Translations under genes and position numbers: made by a program
Shown: positions 1-5,916 of the stretch, piece by piece
Position numbering within the stretch: the first letter of the stretch is position 1
How the letters are laid out: every line of letters begins with the position of its first letter
The notes under the pieces: model-generated
Databases searched by the model: none
The model's input: the letters and a program-made list of their open reading frames with translations, nothing else
What the model was told of the DNA's origin: nothing
Assembly (NCBI GenBank): GCA_002312935.1
Contig: DCAT01000103.1
Location: 8,947 to 15,600, forward strand
Length of the DNA stretch: 6,654 nt
Direction of reading: 5' to 3'
From: Oceanospirillaceae bacterium UBA1126
GTDB taxonomy: Bacteria > Pseudomonadota > Gammaproteobacteria > Pseudomonadales > Balneatricaceae

Positions 1-57
1 GAAATTGGTGAAGAAATTGGCATTAAGCTCTCACTAGATCACTTAATGCTGTTTTAA
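1..57 (+). CDS. C-terminal end of an unidentified protein (partial, enters from the left edge)
   Basis: From the first base an open frame reads EIGEEIGIKLSLDHLMLF and ends at a TAA at 55-57. Only 18 residues are visible, so no family can be assigned. The stop overlaps the last four bases of the convergent nadC gene, a compact tail-to-tail arrangement common in bacterial chromosomes and the main reason to think it is a real gene end. In Pseudomonas-like genomes nadC lies near ampD and a DUF1631 gene (from memory), so one of these neighbours is possible, but nothing in the residues proves it. An open stretch this short could also occur by chance. Confidence 0.4.
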   Translation, partial: EIGEEIGIKLSLDHLMLF

Positions 58-914
58 ATAAATCGCATCGACAAATCGATAGCACGACAGTCCTTAGTTA
101 ATGCGCCAATGGAAATGTAATCTACGCCCGTTTCTGCAATGGGGCGCAGGGTTTGCTCAGTAATTCCTCCAGATGCTTCCAGTTCAGCTCGTCCCGTGGC
201 AAGTTGCACTGCTTTGCGCATGTCAGCCAAGGAGAAGTTGTCCAGCATTATGCGGTCTGCTCCCGCTTCTAATGCCTGTTTTAACTCATGCAAACTCTCT
301 ACTTCAACTTCTACTGGTTTTGTAGGTTCTTGTTTACGAGCGGTAGCAATGGCTTGGCTAATGCCTCCACAGGCAGCAATGTGGTTTTCTTTGATTAAAA
401 AGGCATCATATAACCCTATACGATGGTTGTAACACTGACCGCAAGCAACAGCGTACTTTTGTGCCTTGCGCAGGCCTGGAATAGTTTTACGTGTGTCTAG
501 CAGCTTTACTTGGGTGTCTGCCACCAATCCAGCATAGTAATGAGCGGTGCTAGCGGTGCCAGACAAACATTGTAAAAAGTTAAGGGCGCAGCGTTCGAAG
601 GTTAATAGGCTGCGGGCATTGCCATGAGCTTGGAATAAAACTTGATTAGCCTGCACTTGATCGCCGTCAGCCACCATCCAATCAATTACAATAGTTGAGT
701 CTACTTGGCGTGCTACTTCGTTAACCCAATCAACACCACAGATGGTAGCATTTTCACGGGTAATAATAGCTGCTAAAGCAATCTCAGCGGCTGGTATCAG
801 CCGTGCCGTAATATCTCCATCACCTACATCTTCTAATAAAGCAGCGCTCACATTATTGTGCAAATCGGCCTTAAGAAAGTGGTCGTTGAGGACATTAGCT
901 AGGGGTGTTGGCAT
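54..914 (-). CDS. nadC: Nicotinate-nucleotide pyrophosphorylase (quinolinate phosphoribosyltransferase, carboxylating)
   Basis: NadC is a cytosolic enzyme that joins quinolinate to phosphoribosyl pyrophosphate and decarboxylates it to nicotinate mononucleotide, the point where de novo synthesis enters the NAD pathway. The protein has 286 residues, close to the family's usual 280-300. The N-terminal part (about 20-120) contains LLEDVGDGDIT and ERCALNFLQCLSGTAS. The barrel domain follows, with DTRKTIPGLR at 140-149, HR at 164-165, LIKENHI at 173-179, VEVEVES at 201-207, IMLDNF at 222-227 and SGGI at 248-251. By comparison with characterised NadC enzymes, R108, R142, K143, H164, R165, K175, E204 and D225 are the expected substrate-contacting residues, and all are present. 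The ATG at 914 gives the normal N-terminus; its ribosome-binding site is weak (GGAA about ten bases upstream). The gene lies 67 bases downstream of the permease gene on the same strand and could be read with it. Its upstream region contains overlapping inverted repeats. Confidence 0.97.
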   Translation of the reverse strand: MPTPLANVLNDHFLKADLHNNVSAALLEDVGDGDITARLIPAAEIALAAIITRENATICGVDWVNEVARQVDSTIVIDWMVADGDQVQANQVLFQAHGNARSLLTFERCALNFLQCLSGTASTAHYYAGLVADTQVKLLDTRKTIPGLRKAQKYAVACGQCYNHRIGLYDAFLIKENHIAACGGISQAIATARKQEPTKPVEVEVESLHELKQALEAGADRIMLDNFSLADMRKAVQLATGRAELEASGGITEQTLRPIAETGVDYISIGALTKDCRAIDLSMRFI

Positions 915-936
915 TGGTGAGTTCCGCGCTAGAAGG

Positions 937-982
937 GCTGTGGTTCAATGGGCATTATGATACCACAGCGCTGCTGTGTGGT
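937..982 (-). promoter_or_regulatory. Overlapping inverted repeats in the nadC upstream region
   Basis: GCTGTGGT (937-944) and ACCACAGC (962-969) form a perfect 8-base inverted repeat with a 17-base gap. The same ACCACAGC arm can instead pair with 973-982 (GCTGTG, one bulged T, then GGT) in a tighter hairpin with a GCT loop, so the two structures exclude each other. The tighter hairpin includes part of the permease stop codon (982-984). In the nadC direction it is not followed by a T-run, so it does not look like a standard terminator. On the minus strand a CATAAT (954-959) resembling a -10 element lies inside the wide repeat, with no convincing -35. The repeats could be an operator around a nadC promoter, or alternative leader structures in a read-through transcript. 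The sequence does not decide between these. Confidence 0.4.
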
Positions 983-1866
983 TAGAGAACAAATGATAAC
1001 GTCAAAGGAATACTGATGAGTGCCATTAAGTTACCAATTAGCACAATAGAGGCGACTCTTTTTGGGTCCTGTTGGTATTGCTCCGCTACCATATAGTTTA
1101 ATACTGCCGGTGGTAAGGCACCAAACACAATAAGCACGGCATATTGCTCAGGGGGCAGTTGAAGCAAAATTTGCGCTGCTATCGCCATTAAAATGCCGGA
1201 TACGGGGCAAAGAATGGCGCCAACTAAGCCAACCTTCCAGTCGTCAAAAGAAATGTTGGTAAGGCGAATGCCCAAAGTAAAGAGCATTAATGGGATACAA
1301 ATCTGCCCTAACATGTCGATGGGTAAGCTAACACTTGTGGGCAACTGAAGGCCGCTTAGTGCTACTGCAAAGCCAGCAATGGTGGCTATTATAACGGGTT
1401 GCTTGAGTATGCTTATTAAGCGCATCTTTGGGTTGATCATAAAAATACCCAAACTAAAATGCAGGGTCATTTCTACAATAAAACAAACAACAGCAATGGC
1501 TAAAAAATCATCCCCAAAGGCTAATAAAATTAATGGGATGCCCATATTCCCCACATTATTAAACATCATGGGTGGCAAGAACGTCTTACTCGACCAAGGT
1601 GACATAGCAATAACCGGCCATAGGAGTAAGCCTGAACCGAGCACAACAATAATAGCACCAAAAGCCATAGGCCCAAGGTGGCCGATAGGTACAGACTGAT
1701 CGGCCAATACTATAAATACTAGTAAAGGTACAAAGACCTCCATATTAATTTGGTTAATGAGTTTTATATCGGGCTTGCGCCAGCGGCCGTATCCAAAACC
1801 AATGGCACTGATCGCCACAAGGGGGAATACAGTAGCGAAAACCCGTTCAATAATGCTTTGATCCAT
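982..1866 (-). CDS. AEC (auxin efflux carrier-like) family permease, substrate unknown
   Basis: This is an inner-membrane secondary transporter of the AEC family (membrane transport protein, PF03547 type). The 294 residues, mostly hydrophobic, form about ten membrane helices, at roughly 10-28, 40-56, 63-88, 98-118, 120-143, 154-174, 180-200, 210-236, 240-261 and 270-293: the two inverted five-helix repeats of this fold. The broken-helix motifs fall where expected, with FNNVGNMGIPL at 102-112 in the first half and GALPPAVLNYMVAEQY at 249-264 in the second. There is no cleaved signal peptide. Bacterial members have been linked to malonate, malate and other carboxylate or amino-acid transport, so a small organic anion is a reasonable guess, but the substrate cannot be read from sequence. 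The ATG at 1866 has GGA about seven bases upstream. The gene is divergent from pdhR, which suggests a carbon-metabolism role and possible PdhR control (inference). nadC follows on the same strand. Confidence 0.88.
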   Translation of the reverse strand: MDQSIIERVFATVFPLVAISAIGFGYGRWRKPDIKLINQINMEVFVPLLVFIVLADQSVPIGHLGPMAFGAIIVVLGSGLLLWPVIAMSPWSSKTFLPPMMFNNVGNMGIPLILLAFGDDFLAIAVVCFIVEMTLHFSLGIFMINPKMRLISILKQPVIIATIAGFAVALSGLQLPTSVSLPIDMLGQICIPLMLFTLGIRLTNISFDDWKVGLVGAILCPVSGILMAIAAQILLQLPPEQYAVLIVFGALPPAVLNYMVAEQYQQDPKRVASIVLIGNLMALISIPLTLSFVL

Positions 1867-2074
1867 AAATATCCAATCTATCCTTGTGTTTTAAGGTGGC
1901 CCAGCTATATAAGTTGGGGTGGTTACTAACGCTTACTTGTAGCCAAGGTGAATGCGCAAACATACCCACTAGATACAAGATAATGAAGGTAAAGACACCT
2001 TTATGACGCGCTATTAAACTCGTGCCTATACTATTTCTATGGGCTTACTTGTTTCAGTACGGTGGAATTCTTAA

Positions 2075-2112
2075 TTGGCAACACGCTTTAGGGTGTTTAT
2101 ACAGTGTATAAT
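2075..2112 (+). promoter_or_regulatory. Candidate sigma-70 promoter for pdhR (upstream, P1)
   Basis: TTGGCA at 2075-2080 matches the -35 consensus at five of six positions. It is followed after 17 bases by TATACA at 2098-2103 (four of six). A perfect TATAAT at 2107-2112 is also present, though 26 bases from that -35. Initiation near 2110-2119 would place the PdhR-type box at 2124-2140 just downstream of the start site. That resembles E. coli pdhR, whose operator lies a little downstream of its start site. Prediction from sequence only. Confidence 0.4.
2097..2111. promoter_or_regulatory. Perfect 15-bp palindrome over the candidate P1 -10 region
   Basis: TTATACAGTGTATAA has perfect 7-base arms around a central G. 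It covers the candidate -10 elements of the upstream pdhR promoter, a position where a bound repressor would block polymerase. It does not match the PdhR consensus and I cannot name a regulator for it. AT-rich palindromes of this size can arise by chance, so function is uncertain. Confidence 0.35.
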
Positions 2113-2123
2113 TTTGTCTGGCT

Positions 2124-2140
2124 AATTGTTCAGACCAATA
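2124..2140. promoter_or_regulatory. PdhR-type operator, upstream copy
   Basis: AATTGTTCAGACCAATA matches the E. coli PdhR box AATTGGT-N3-ACCAATT with two mismatches: T for G at position 6 and A for T at position 17. The spacing of the half-sites is exact. It lies just downstream of the candidate promoter at 2075-2112 and 258 bases upstream of the divergent permease start, so it could affect either gene. Confidence 0.6.
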
Positions 2141-2153
2141 TACCAGAAGAGTG

Positions 2154-2171
2154 CAAACACTGAAGTGTTTG
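2154..2171. promoter_or_regulatory. 18-base inverted repeat in the pdhR leader
   Basis: CAAACACTGAAGTGTTTG has perfect 8-base arms around a central GA. As RNA it could fold into a 7-bp stem with a TGAA loop, and a run of six T follows at 2178-2183, seven bases after the stem. That gap and the AT-rich stem make it a poor intrinsic terminator. It could equally be a DNA operator between the two candidate promoters. No regulator is recognised. Confidence 0.35.
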
Positions 2172-2181
2172 ACTGTGTTTT

Positions 2182-2210
2182 TTGACAATATCTTTTGTTA
2201 TTTATCAAAT
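2182..2210 (+). promoter_or_regulatory. Candidate sigma-70 promoter for pdhR (downstream, P2)
   Basis: A perfect TTGACA at 2182-2187 is followed after 17 bases by TCAAAT at 2205-2210, which matches the -10 consensus at four of six positions. Initiation near 2217 would leave a leader of about 115 bases containing the strong PdhR-type box at 2304-2320. The -35 is strong and the -10 weak; prediction only. Confidence 0.35.
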
Positions 2211-2303
2211 TAAATATGAGATTGGCTAAATTATTATAGTGGTTAATTAGGGTAGTAAAACTTGACCAAGGCAGCACAAGCGGGTTATTTTTAAATTTTA
2301 TGA

Positions 2304-2320
2304 AATTGGTAATACCAATA
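2304..2320. promoter_or_regulatory. PdhR-type operator immediately upstream of the pdhR start
   Basis: AATTGGTAATACCAATA matches the E. coli PdhR box AATTGGT-N3-ACCAATT at 13 of 14 defined positions and contains the perfect palindrome ATTGGT-AAT-ACCAAT. It ends where the ribosome-binding site of pdhR begins (AGAGAG, 2320-2325), ten bases before the ATG. This supports both the identification of the gene and negative autoregulation. Since it lies well downstream of the candidate promoters, repression here would act as a roadblock unless a closer promoter exists. Confidence 0.8.
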
Positions 2321-2330
2321 GAGAGTATTT

Positions 2331-3086
2331 ATGGCGTATCAGCGTGTAAAACAGCCTAAAATATCAGATGTGATTATGGCTCAGTTAGAGGCGATGATTT
2401 TAGAAGGTAGCCTTAAACCTGGGCAGCAGTTGCCCCCAGAGCGAGAGTTAGCAGCTCAGTTTGAGGTTTCTCGGCCTTCTCTTAGGGAGGCGTTACAGAA
2501 ACTATCGGCTAGGGGGCTCATAGTTAGTCGTCAAGGTGGTGGGTCATTTGTTTCTGAGAAAATTGGTAGCAGTATGGTGGATCCATTAACTGAACTTTTT
2601 TCTACGCATCCAGAAGCCCAAAATGATCTGCTAGAGTTTCGCCATGCCATAGAGGGTGTATCGGCTTACTATGCTGCACTGCGCTGCACAGAGGCTGATA
2701 AAAAGCGATTGCAACGATGTTATGCAGATTTGCAAGCGGCCCATGATGAGAAGCTGTTTGAGCAAGAAACTAAAGCCGATGCAGAGTTTCACTTGGCTAT
2801 TGCTGAAGCGTCCCACAATGCGGTGTTACTGCACACTATGCGCTCTTTATTTACGTTACTTCATAATAATATATACGCCAATTTAGAGAGTGTTTATCCC
2901 AAGCGCGATACGCGTGAGCGTATCCACGAGCAACACCGAGTTTTATTGGATGCTATTGTTGCTGAAAACCCTGAAAAAGCTAGGAATGCTGCTCATGATC
3001 ATTTAGCTTTTATAGAAGAAGCAATTATAGAGCAGGGTAAAGAATCTACTCGCCAAGAGCGCGCTATAAGGCGTTCTGGAGTATAA
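2331..3086 (+). CDS. pdhR: Pyruvate dehydrogenase complex repressor PdhR (GntR family, FadR subfamily)
   Basis: PdhR is a cytoplasmic DNA-binding repressor of the pyruvate dehydrogenase genes that releases DNA when pyruvate accumulates. The 251 residues align along their length with E. coli PdhR (254). The winged helix-turn-helix spans about 9-75, with the signature LKPGQQLPPERELAAQFEVS at 28-47, then RPSLREALQKL (48-58) and the wing RQGGGSFV (67-74). The ligand-binding FCD helical domain follows (about 95-235), including LLEFRHAIEGVSAYYAALR and HLAFIEE. D150, H154, H202 and H224 sit where FCD domains hold a metal ion. The tail is basic (RQERAIRRSGV), as in E. coli. The ATG at 2331 has AGAGAG five bases upstream. 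The gene precedes aceE by 143 bases without an intrinsic terminator and has a near-perfect PdhR box at its own start, so it probably represses itself and aceEF. Confidence 0.95.
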   Translation: MAYQRVKQPKISDVIMAQLEAMILEGSLKPGQQLPPERELAAQFEVSRPSLREALQKLSARGLIVSRQGGGSFVSEKIGSSMVDPLTELFSTHPEAQNDLLEFRHAIEGVSAYYAALRCTEADKKRLQRCYADLQAAHDEKLFEQETKADAEFHLAIAEASHNAVLLHTMRSLFTLLHNNIYANLESVYPKRDTRERIHEQHRVLLDAIVAENPEKARNAAHDHLAFIEEAIIEQGKESTRQERAIRRSGV

Positions 3087-3145
3087 TTTGCAAATGTAAA
3101 ATATTTACTCATGAGTCATTTTCAAGTCTTAAATTGGCATTATTT

Positions 3146-3174
3146 TTGTAATTATTGTAGTATTACTACATAGT
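3146..3174 (+). promoter_or_regulatory. Weak candidate promoter for aceE
   Basis: TTGTAA at 3146-3151 and CATAGT at 3169-3174 are spaced by 17 bases, each matching the sigma-70 consensus at four of six positions. TTGGCA at 3134-3139 is an alternative -35, 16 bases before TGTAGT (3156-3161). The 143-base pdhR-aceE gap is AT-rich and has no GC-rich hairpin. Transcription may therefore come mainly from upstream of pdhR, with this as a possible internal promoter. Confidence 0.22.
3156..3170. promoter_or_regulatory. Perfect palindrome upstream of aceE with a FadR-subfamily operator core
   Basis: TGTAGTATTACTACA has perfect 7-base arms around a central T and lies 59 bases before the aceE start. 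Its centre, TAGTATTACTA, fits TNGT-N3-ACNA, the core shared by operators of FadR-subfamily regulators such as LldR and PdhR. It differs from the canonical PdhR box at the flanking bases (TGTAGT in place of AATTGGT). It also overlaps both weak promoter candidates. It may be a second, divergent PdhR site or the site of another GntR-family regulator. Confidence 0.42.
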
Positions 3175-3218
3175 ATTTTATGTTGTTTAAAAGTGCAAAA
3201 ATTTATGCATTTATGGAT

Positions 3219-3223
3219 AGGAG
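3219..3223 (+). promoter_or_regulatory. Ribosome-binding site that fixes the aceE start
   Basis: AGGAG is followed by six bases and then GTG at 3230. The ATGs at 3205 and 3213 lie upstream of this site and are out of frame with aceE. A TTG at 3233 is in frame with nine-base spacing and could be used as well. GTG is the better-placed start and gives an N-terminus matching AceE. Confidence 0.75.
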
Positions 3224-3229
3224 AAAAAC

Positions 3230-5890
3230 GTGTTGCAGTCTCATTCAGATATAGATCCAGTCGAAACACAAGAGTGGTTGGACGCATTGACATCAGTGAT
3301 TAAAAACGAAGGCTCAGATCGTGCCCGATATATCTTAGGAAAGCTAGGTGAGCAAGCTCGCCTACAAGGCGCCAAGTTAGAAAACACCCTTACTTCGCCT
3401 TATGTAAACAGTATTGCCCCACAGGATGAGCAACATATGCCAGGGGATTTATTCATGGAGCGGCGCATTCGTTCTTTGATTCGTTGGAACGCTATGGCTA
3501 TGGTGATGCGCGCTAATGACAATAATGATGGTTTAGGTGGTCATATTGCCAGTTTCTCATCATCGGCTACGTTATACGATGTAGGTTTTAACTATTTTTT
3601 CCGTGGTAATACAGACCAGCAAGAAGGTGACTTAGTATTCTTCCAGGGTCATATTTCGCCTGGCATCTATGCCCGTTCCTATCTAGAGGGGCGCTTAACT
3701 GATGAGCAAATGGATAACTTTCGCCGTGAAGTAGATGGCAATGGCTTATCTTCCTACCCCCATCCATGGTTAATGCCAGACTATTGGCAGTTTCCTACAG
3801 TATCAATGGGCTTAGGGCCCCTGCAGGCAATTCATCAAGCCCATATTATGCGTTATCAGCAGCAGCGTGGGTTGGTTGAGAATGGTGACCGTAAGGTATG
3901 GGCCTTTTTAGGGGATGGAGAGTGTGATGAGCCAGAGTCATTAGGCTGCATCTCACTAGCTGGACGAGAAAAGTTGGATAACCTGATTTTCGTGGTTAAT
4001 TGTAACTTGCAGCGTTTAGATGGCCCTGTGCGTGGTAATGGCAAAATTGTTCAAGAGCTTGAAGGTATATTTGTTGGCGCTGGCTGGCATGTCATTAAAG
4101 TGCTGTGGGGGCGTCACTGGGATCCTCTGCTAGCAAGGGATACCAAAGGTTTACTGCAAAAGCGCATGAACGAAGTTGTTGATGGCGAATCGCAAAACTA
4201 CAAAGCGATGGGCGGTGCCTACACTCGTGAGCATTTCTTTGGGAAATACCCCGAGTTATTGGAGATGGTAGCCGACTATACCGACGATGACATTGTGAAG
4301 CTTAATCGTGGTGGACATGACCCTTATAAAGTTTATGCAGCCTACCACGAAGCGACCAACACGCAGGGTAAGCCCACAGTTATTTTAGCTCAAACCATTA
4401 AAGGTTATGGTATGGGTAAGTCTGGCGAAGCTAAGAACCCAACTCACTCTCTCAAAAAGCTTGATATGGACGAGATGGAAAGTTTCTGTGAGCGCTTTAA
4501 CATTCCGTTAACGCGTGAACAAATTAAGAATGTACCTTATTACCGTCCGGCACAAGATACGCCAGAAATGAAGTACATGCGTGAAAGGCGAGAAGCTTTA
4601 GGTGGTGTTTTACCAAGTCGGCGGAGTGATTTTCCATCGCTAAAGACGCCTAGTTTGGACTCTTTGGGTGGGCAACTAAAGTCTAGTGGTAAGCGTGAGA
4701 TATCTACCACTATGTCATTTGTTCGCACGTTGACGACCCTGGTTAAAGATAAAGAAATTGGCCAGCGAGTTGTGCCAATTGTGCCAGATGAGGCCCGCAC
4801 CTTTGGTATGGAGGGTATGTTCCGGCAGCTTGGTATTTATACCGCCGAAGGGCAGAAGTATGTGCCTCATGATGCTGATCAAGTAATGTACTATCGCGAA
4901 GACCAAGCGGGCCAGATTCTTGAAGAAGGAATTAACGAAGCGGGTGCTATGTCTGCATGGCTTGCTTGTGCAACGTCATACAGTAATAACAATTACGCCA
5001 TGATTCCGTTTTATATTTTCTATTCTATGTTTGGCTTCCAGCGTGTTGGAGATATCGCGTGGGCTGCGGGTGACAGTCAGGCTCGTGGCTTTCTTATTGG
5101 AGCCACAGCAGGGCGCACCACGTTAAATGGTGAAGGTTTGCAGCATGAGGATGGCCACAGTCATATTTTGGGTAACTTGATTCCCAACTGTGTTACTTAT
5201 GATCCTACCTATGCCTACGAACTAACGGTCATTATTCAAGATGGTCTGCATCGCATGTATGATTTAAAGGAAAATAAGTTCTACTACATTACTGTAATGA
5301 ACGAAAACTACCATCAACCAGATATGCCAGTGGGCTGTGAGGCTGGAATTATCAAAGGTATGTATTTGTTAAAAGAGATTAAGCCTAAAGCCAAGAAACG
5401 AGTTCAGTTGCTGGGTAGTGGTACTATCTTGCGAGAAGTGGAAGCTGCTGCGGAAATTTTAGCTGAAGAATTTAATATTGGTGCAGATGTTTGGAGTGCT
5501 ACAAGCTTTAATGAGTTGGGCCGCGACGCGCAGGATGCAAGTCGTTGGAACATGCTGCACCCAGAGGCAACGCCAAAGCAAAGTTATGTAGAGCAGTGTT
5601 TGTCTGGCCATGCTGGCCCTATTATTGCCGCTACAGACTACGTAAAAGCCTTTGCTGAGCAAATTCGTGAATTTGTGCCGTCTACTTATAAGGTGCTTGG
5701 CACTGATGGATATGGCCGTAGTGATAGTCGCGAAAAACTTAGAGAGTTTTTTGAAGTCAACCGTTACTATATTGTAGTTGCTGCGCTAAAGGCGCTGTCA
5801 GAAGACGGTATTATAAAGGTGACTGAGGTTTCGCGTGCTATTAAAAAGTTCAACATCGACAGTGATAAGCCAAACCCAGTTCACCTGTAA
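3230..5890 (+). CDS. aceE: Pyruvate dehydrogenase E1 component, homodimeric type
   Basis: AceE is the thiamine-diphosphate-dependent E1p subunit: it decarboxylates pyruvate and passes the acetyl group to the lipoyl arms of AceF in the cytosolic pyruvate dehydrogenase complex. The 886 residues match E. coli AceE (887) along the whole length with a constant offset of one residue at the sites compared. The cofactor motif GDGE (228-231) through NCN (257-259) is intact. The activating glutamate is E570 (E. coli E571) in LEEGINE. Active-site residues H105, H141, Y176, H406 and H639 correspond to E. coli H106, H142, Y177, H407 and H640. The N-terminal DIDPVETQEWLDAL matches the region that binds E2. 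The C-terminal domain (about 720-886) includes LGTDGYGRSDSREKLR. Translation starts at GTG, set by a good AGGAG site. aceF follows after 26 bases, which indicates one operon. This is the long homodimeric form, not the split alpha/beta E1. Confidence 0.98.
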   Translation: MLQSHSDIDPVETQEWLDALTSVIKNEGSDRARYILGKLGEQARLQGAKLENTLTSPYVNSIAPQDEQHMPGDLFMERRIRSLIRWNAMAMVMRANDNNDGLGGHIASFSSSATLYDVGFNYFFRGNTDQQEGDLVFFQGHISPGIYARSYLEGRLTDEQMDNFRREVDGNGLSSYPHPWLMPDYWQFPTVSMGLGPLQAIHQAHIMRYQQQRGLVENGDRKVWAFLGDGECDEPESLGCISLAGREKLDNLIFVVNCNLQRLDGPVRGNGKIVQELEGIFVGAGWHVIKVLWGRHWDPLLARDTKGLLQKRMNEVVDGESQNYKAMGGAYTREHFFGKYPELLEMVADYTDDDIVKLNRGGHDPYKVYAAYHEATNTQGKPTVILAQTIKGYGMGKSGEAKNPTHSLKKLDMDEMESFCERFNIPLTREQIKNVPYYRPAQDTPEMKYMRERREALGGVLPSRRSDFPSLKTPSLDSLGGQLKSSGKREISTTMSFVRTLTTLVKDKEIGQRVVPIVPDEARTFGMEGMFRQLGIYTAEGQKYVPHDADQVMYYREDQAGQILEEGINEAGAMSAWLACATSYSNNNYAMIPFYIFYSMFGFQRVGDIAWAAGDSQARGFLIGATAGRTTLNGEGLQHEDGHSHILGNLIPNCVTYDPTYAYELTVIIQDGLHRMYDLKENKFYYITVMNENYHQPDMPVGCEAGIIKGMYLLKEIKPKAKKRVQLLGSGTILREVEAAAEILAEEFNIGADVWSATSFNELGRDAQDASRWNMLHPEATPKQSYVEQCLSGHAGPIIAATDYVKAFAEQIREFVPSTYKVLGTDGYGRSDSREKLREFFEVNRYYIVVAALKALSEDGIIKVTEVSRAIKKFNIDSDKPNPVHL

Positions 5891-5903
5891 GCTGCTGACG
5901 AAA

Positions 5904-5909
5904 AGAGGA
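5904..5909 (+). promoter_or_regulatory. Ribosome-binding site of aceF
   Basis: AGAGGA lies seven bases before the ATG at 5917, in the 26-base gap after the aceE stop. No terminator or promoter is visible in this gap, which supports translation of aceF from the aceE transcript. Confidence 0.65.
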
Positions 5910-5916
5910 CAAAGAC

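Larger units (their letters stand above)
1867..2330. promoter_or_regulatory. Divergent intergenic region between the AEC permease and pdhR
   Basis: These 464 bases are AT-rich and contain no convincing gene; the small open frames seen are a few codons long. The half nearest pdhR (2075-2320) is dense with regulatory-looking sequence: two promoter candidates, two PdhR-type operators and two other palindromes, annotated separately. The half nearest the permease (1867-2060) is poorer. It has a TATATA at 1906-1911 that could be a minus-strand -10 without a good -35, and an imperfect inverted repeat at 1981-2006 (AAGGT, six bases, ACCTT at its core). No terminator is expected between divergent genes and none was seen. 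Confidence 0.7.

Noticed and set aside
139..432. Open frame of 97 codons on the + strand opposite nadC
   Set aside because: It lies wholly antisense to a well-conserved gene, and its product looks like compositional read-through with no recognisable domain or ribosome-binding site.
962..982. Possible intrinsic terminator after the permease gene
   Set aside because: The hairpin is reasonable, but in the direction of transcription it is followed by ATCATAAT rather than a T-run, so termination is not supported. It was kept only as a structural repeat.
1379..1699. Open frame of 106 codons on the + strand opposite the AEC permease
   Set aside because: It is antisense to a coherent ten-helix membrane protein gene and has no recognisable motif; a shadow of the real frame.
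1981..2006. Imperfect inverted repeat around AAGGT / ACCTT on the permease side
   Set aside because: The core stem is five bases with mismatches beyond it, which is too weak to call a site; mentioned only in the intergenic description.
2073..2089. Possible third PdhR box (AATTGGCAACACGCTTT)
   Set aside because: The left half fits, but the right half matches at only four of seven positions. The similarity to TTAAATTGGCA before aceE (3129-3139) also fails in the right half-site.
2242..2256. Possible ArcA-type site starting GTTAATTA
   Set aside because: The second direct-repeat element is not present at the expected spacing; AT-rich background explains the match.
3107..3116. 10-base palindrome ACTCATGAGT after pdhR
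   Set aside because: It is short, has no loop or T-run for a terminator, and matches no operator I recognise; likely chance.
4540..5662. Several 60-90 codon minus-strand frames inside aceE
   Set aside because: All lie within the conserved AceE reading frame and show no family motif or initiation signals.
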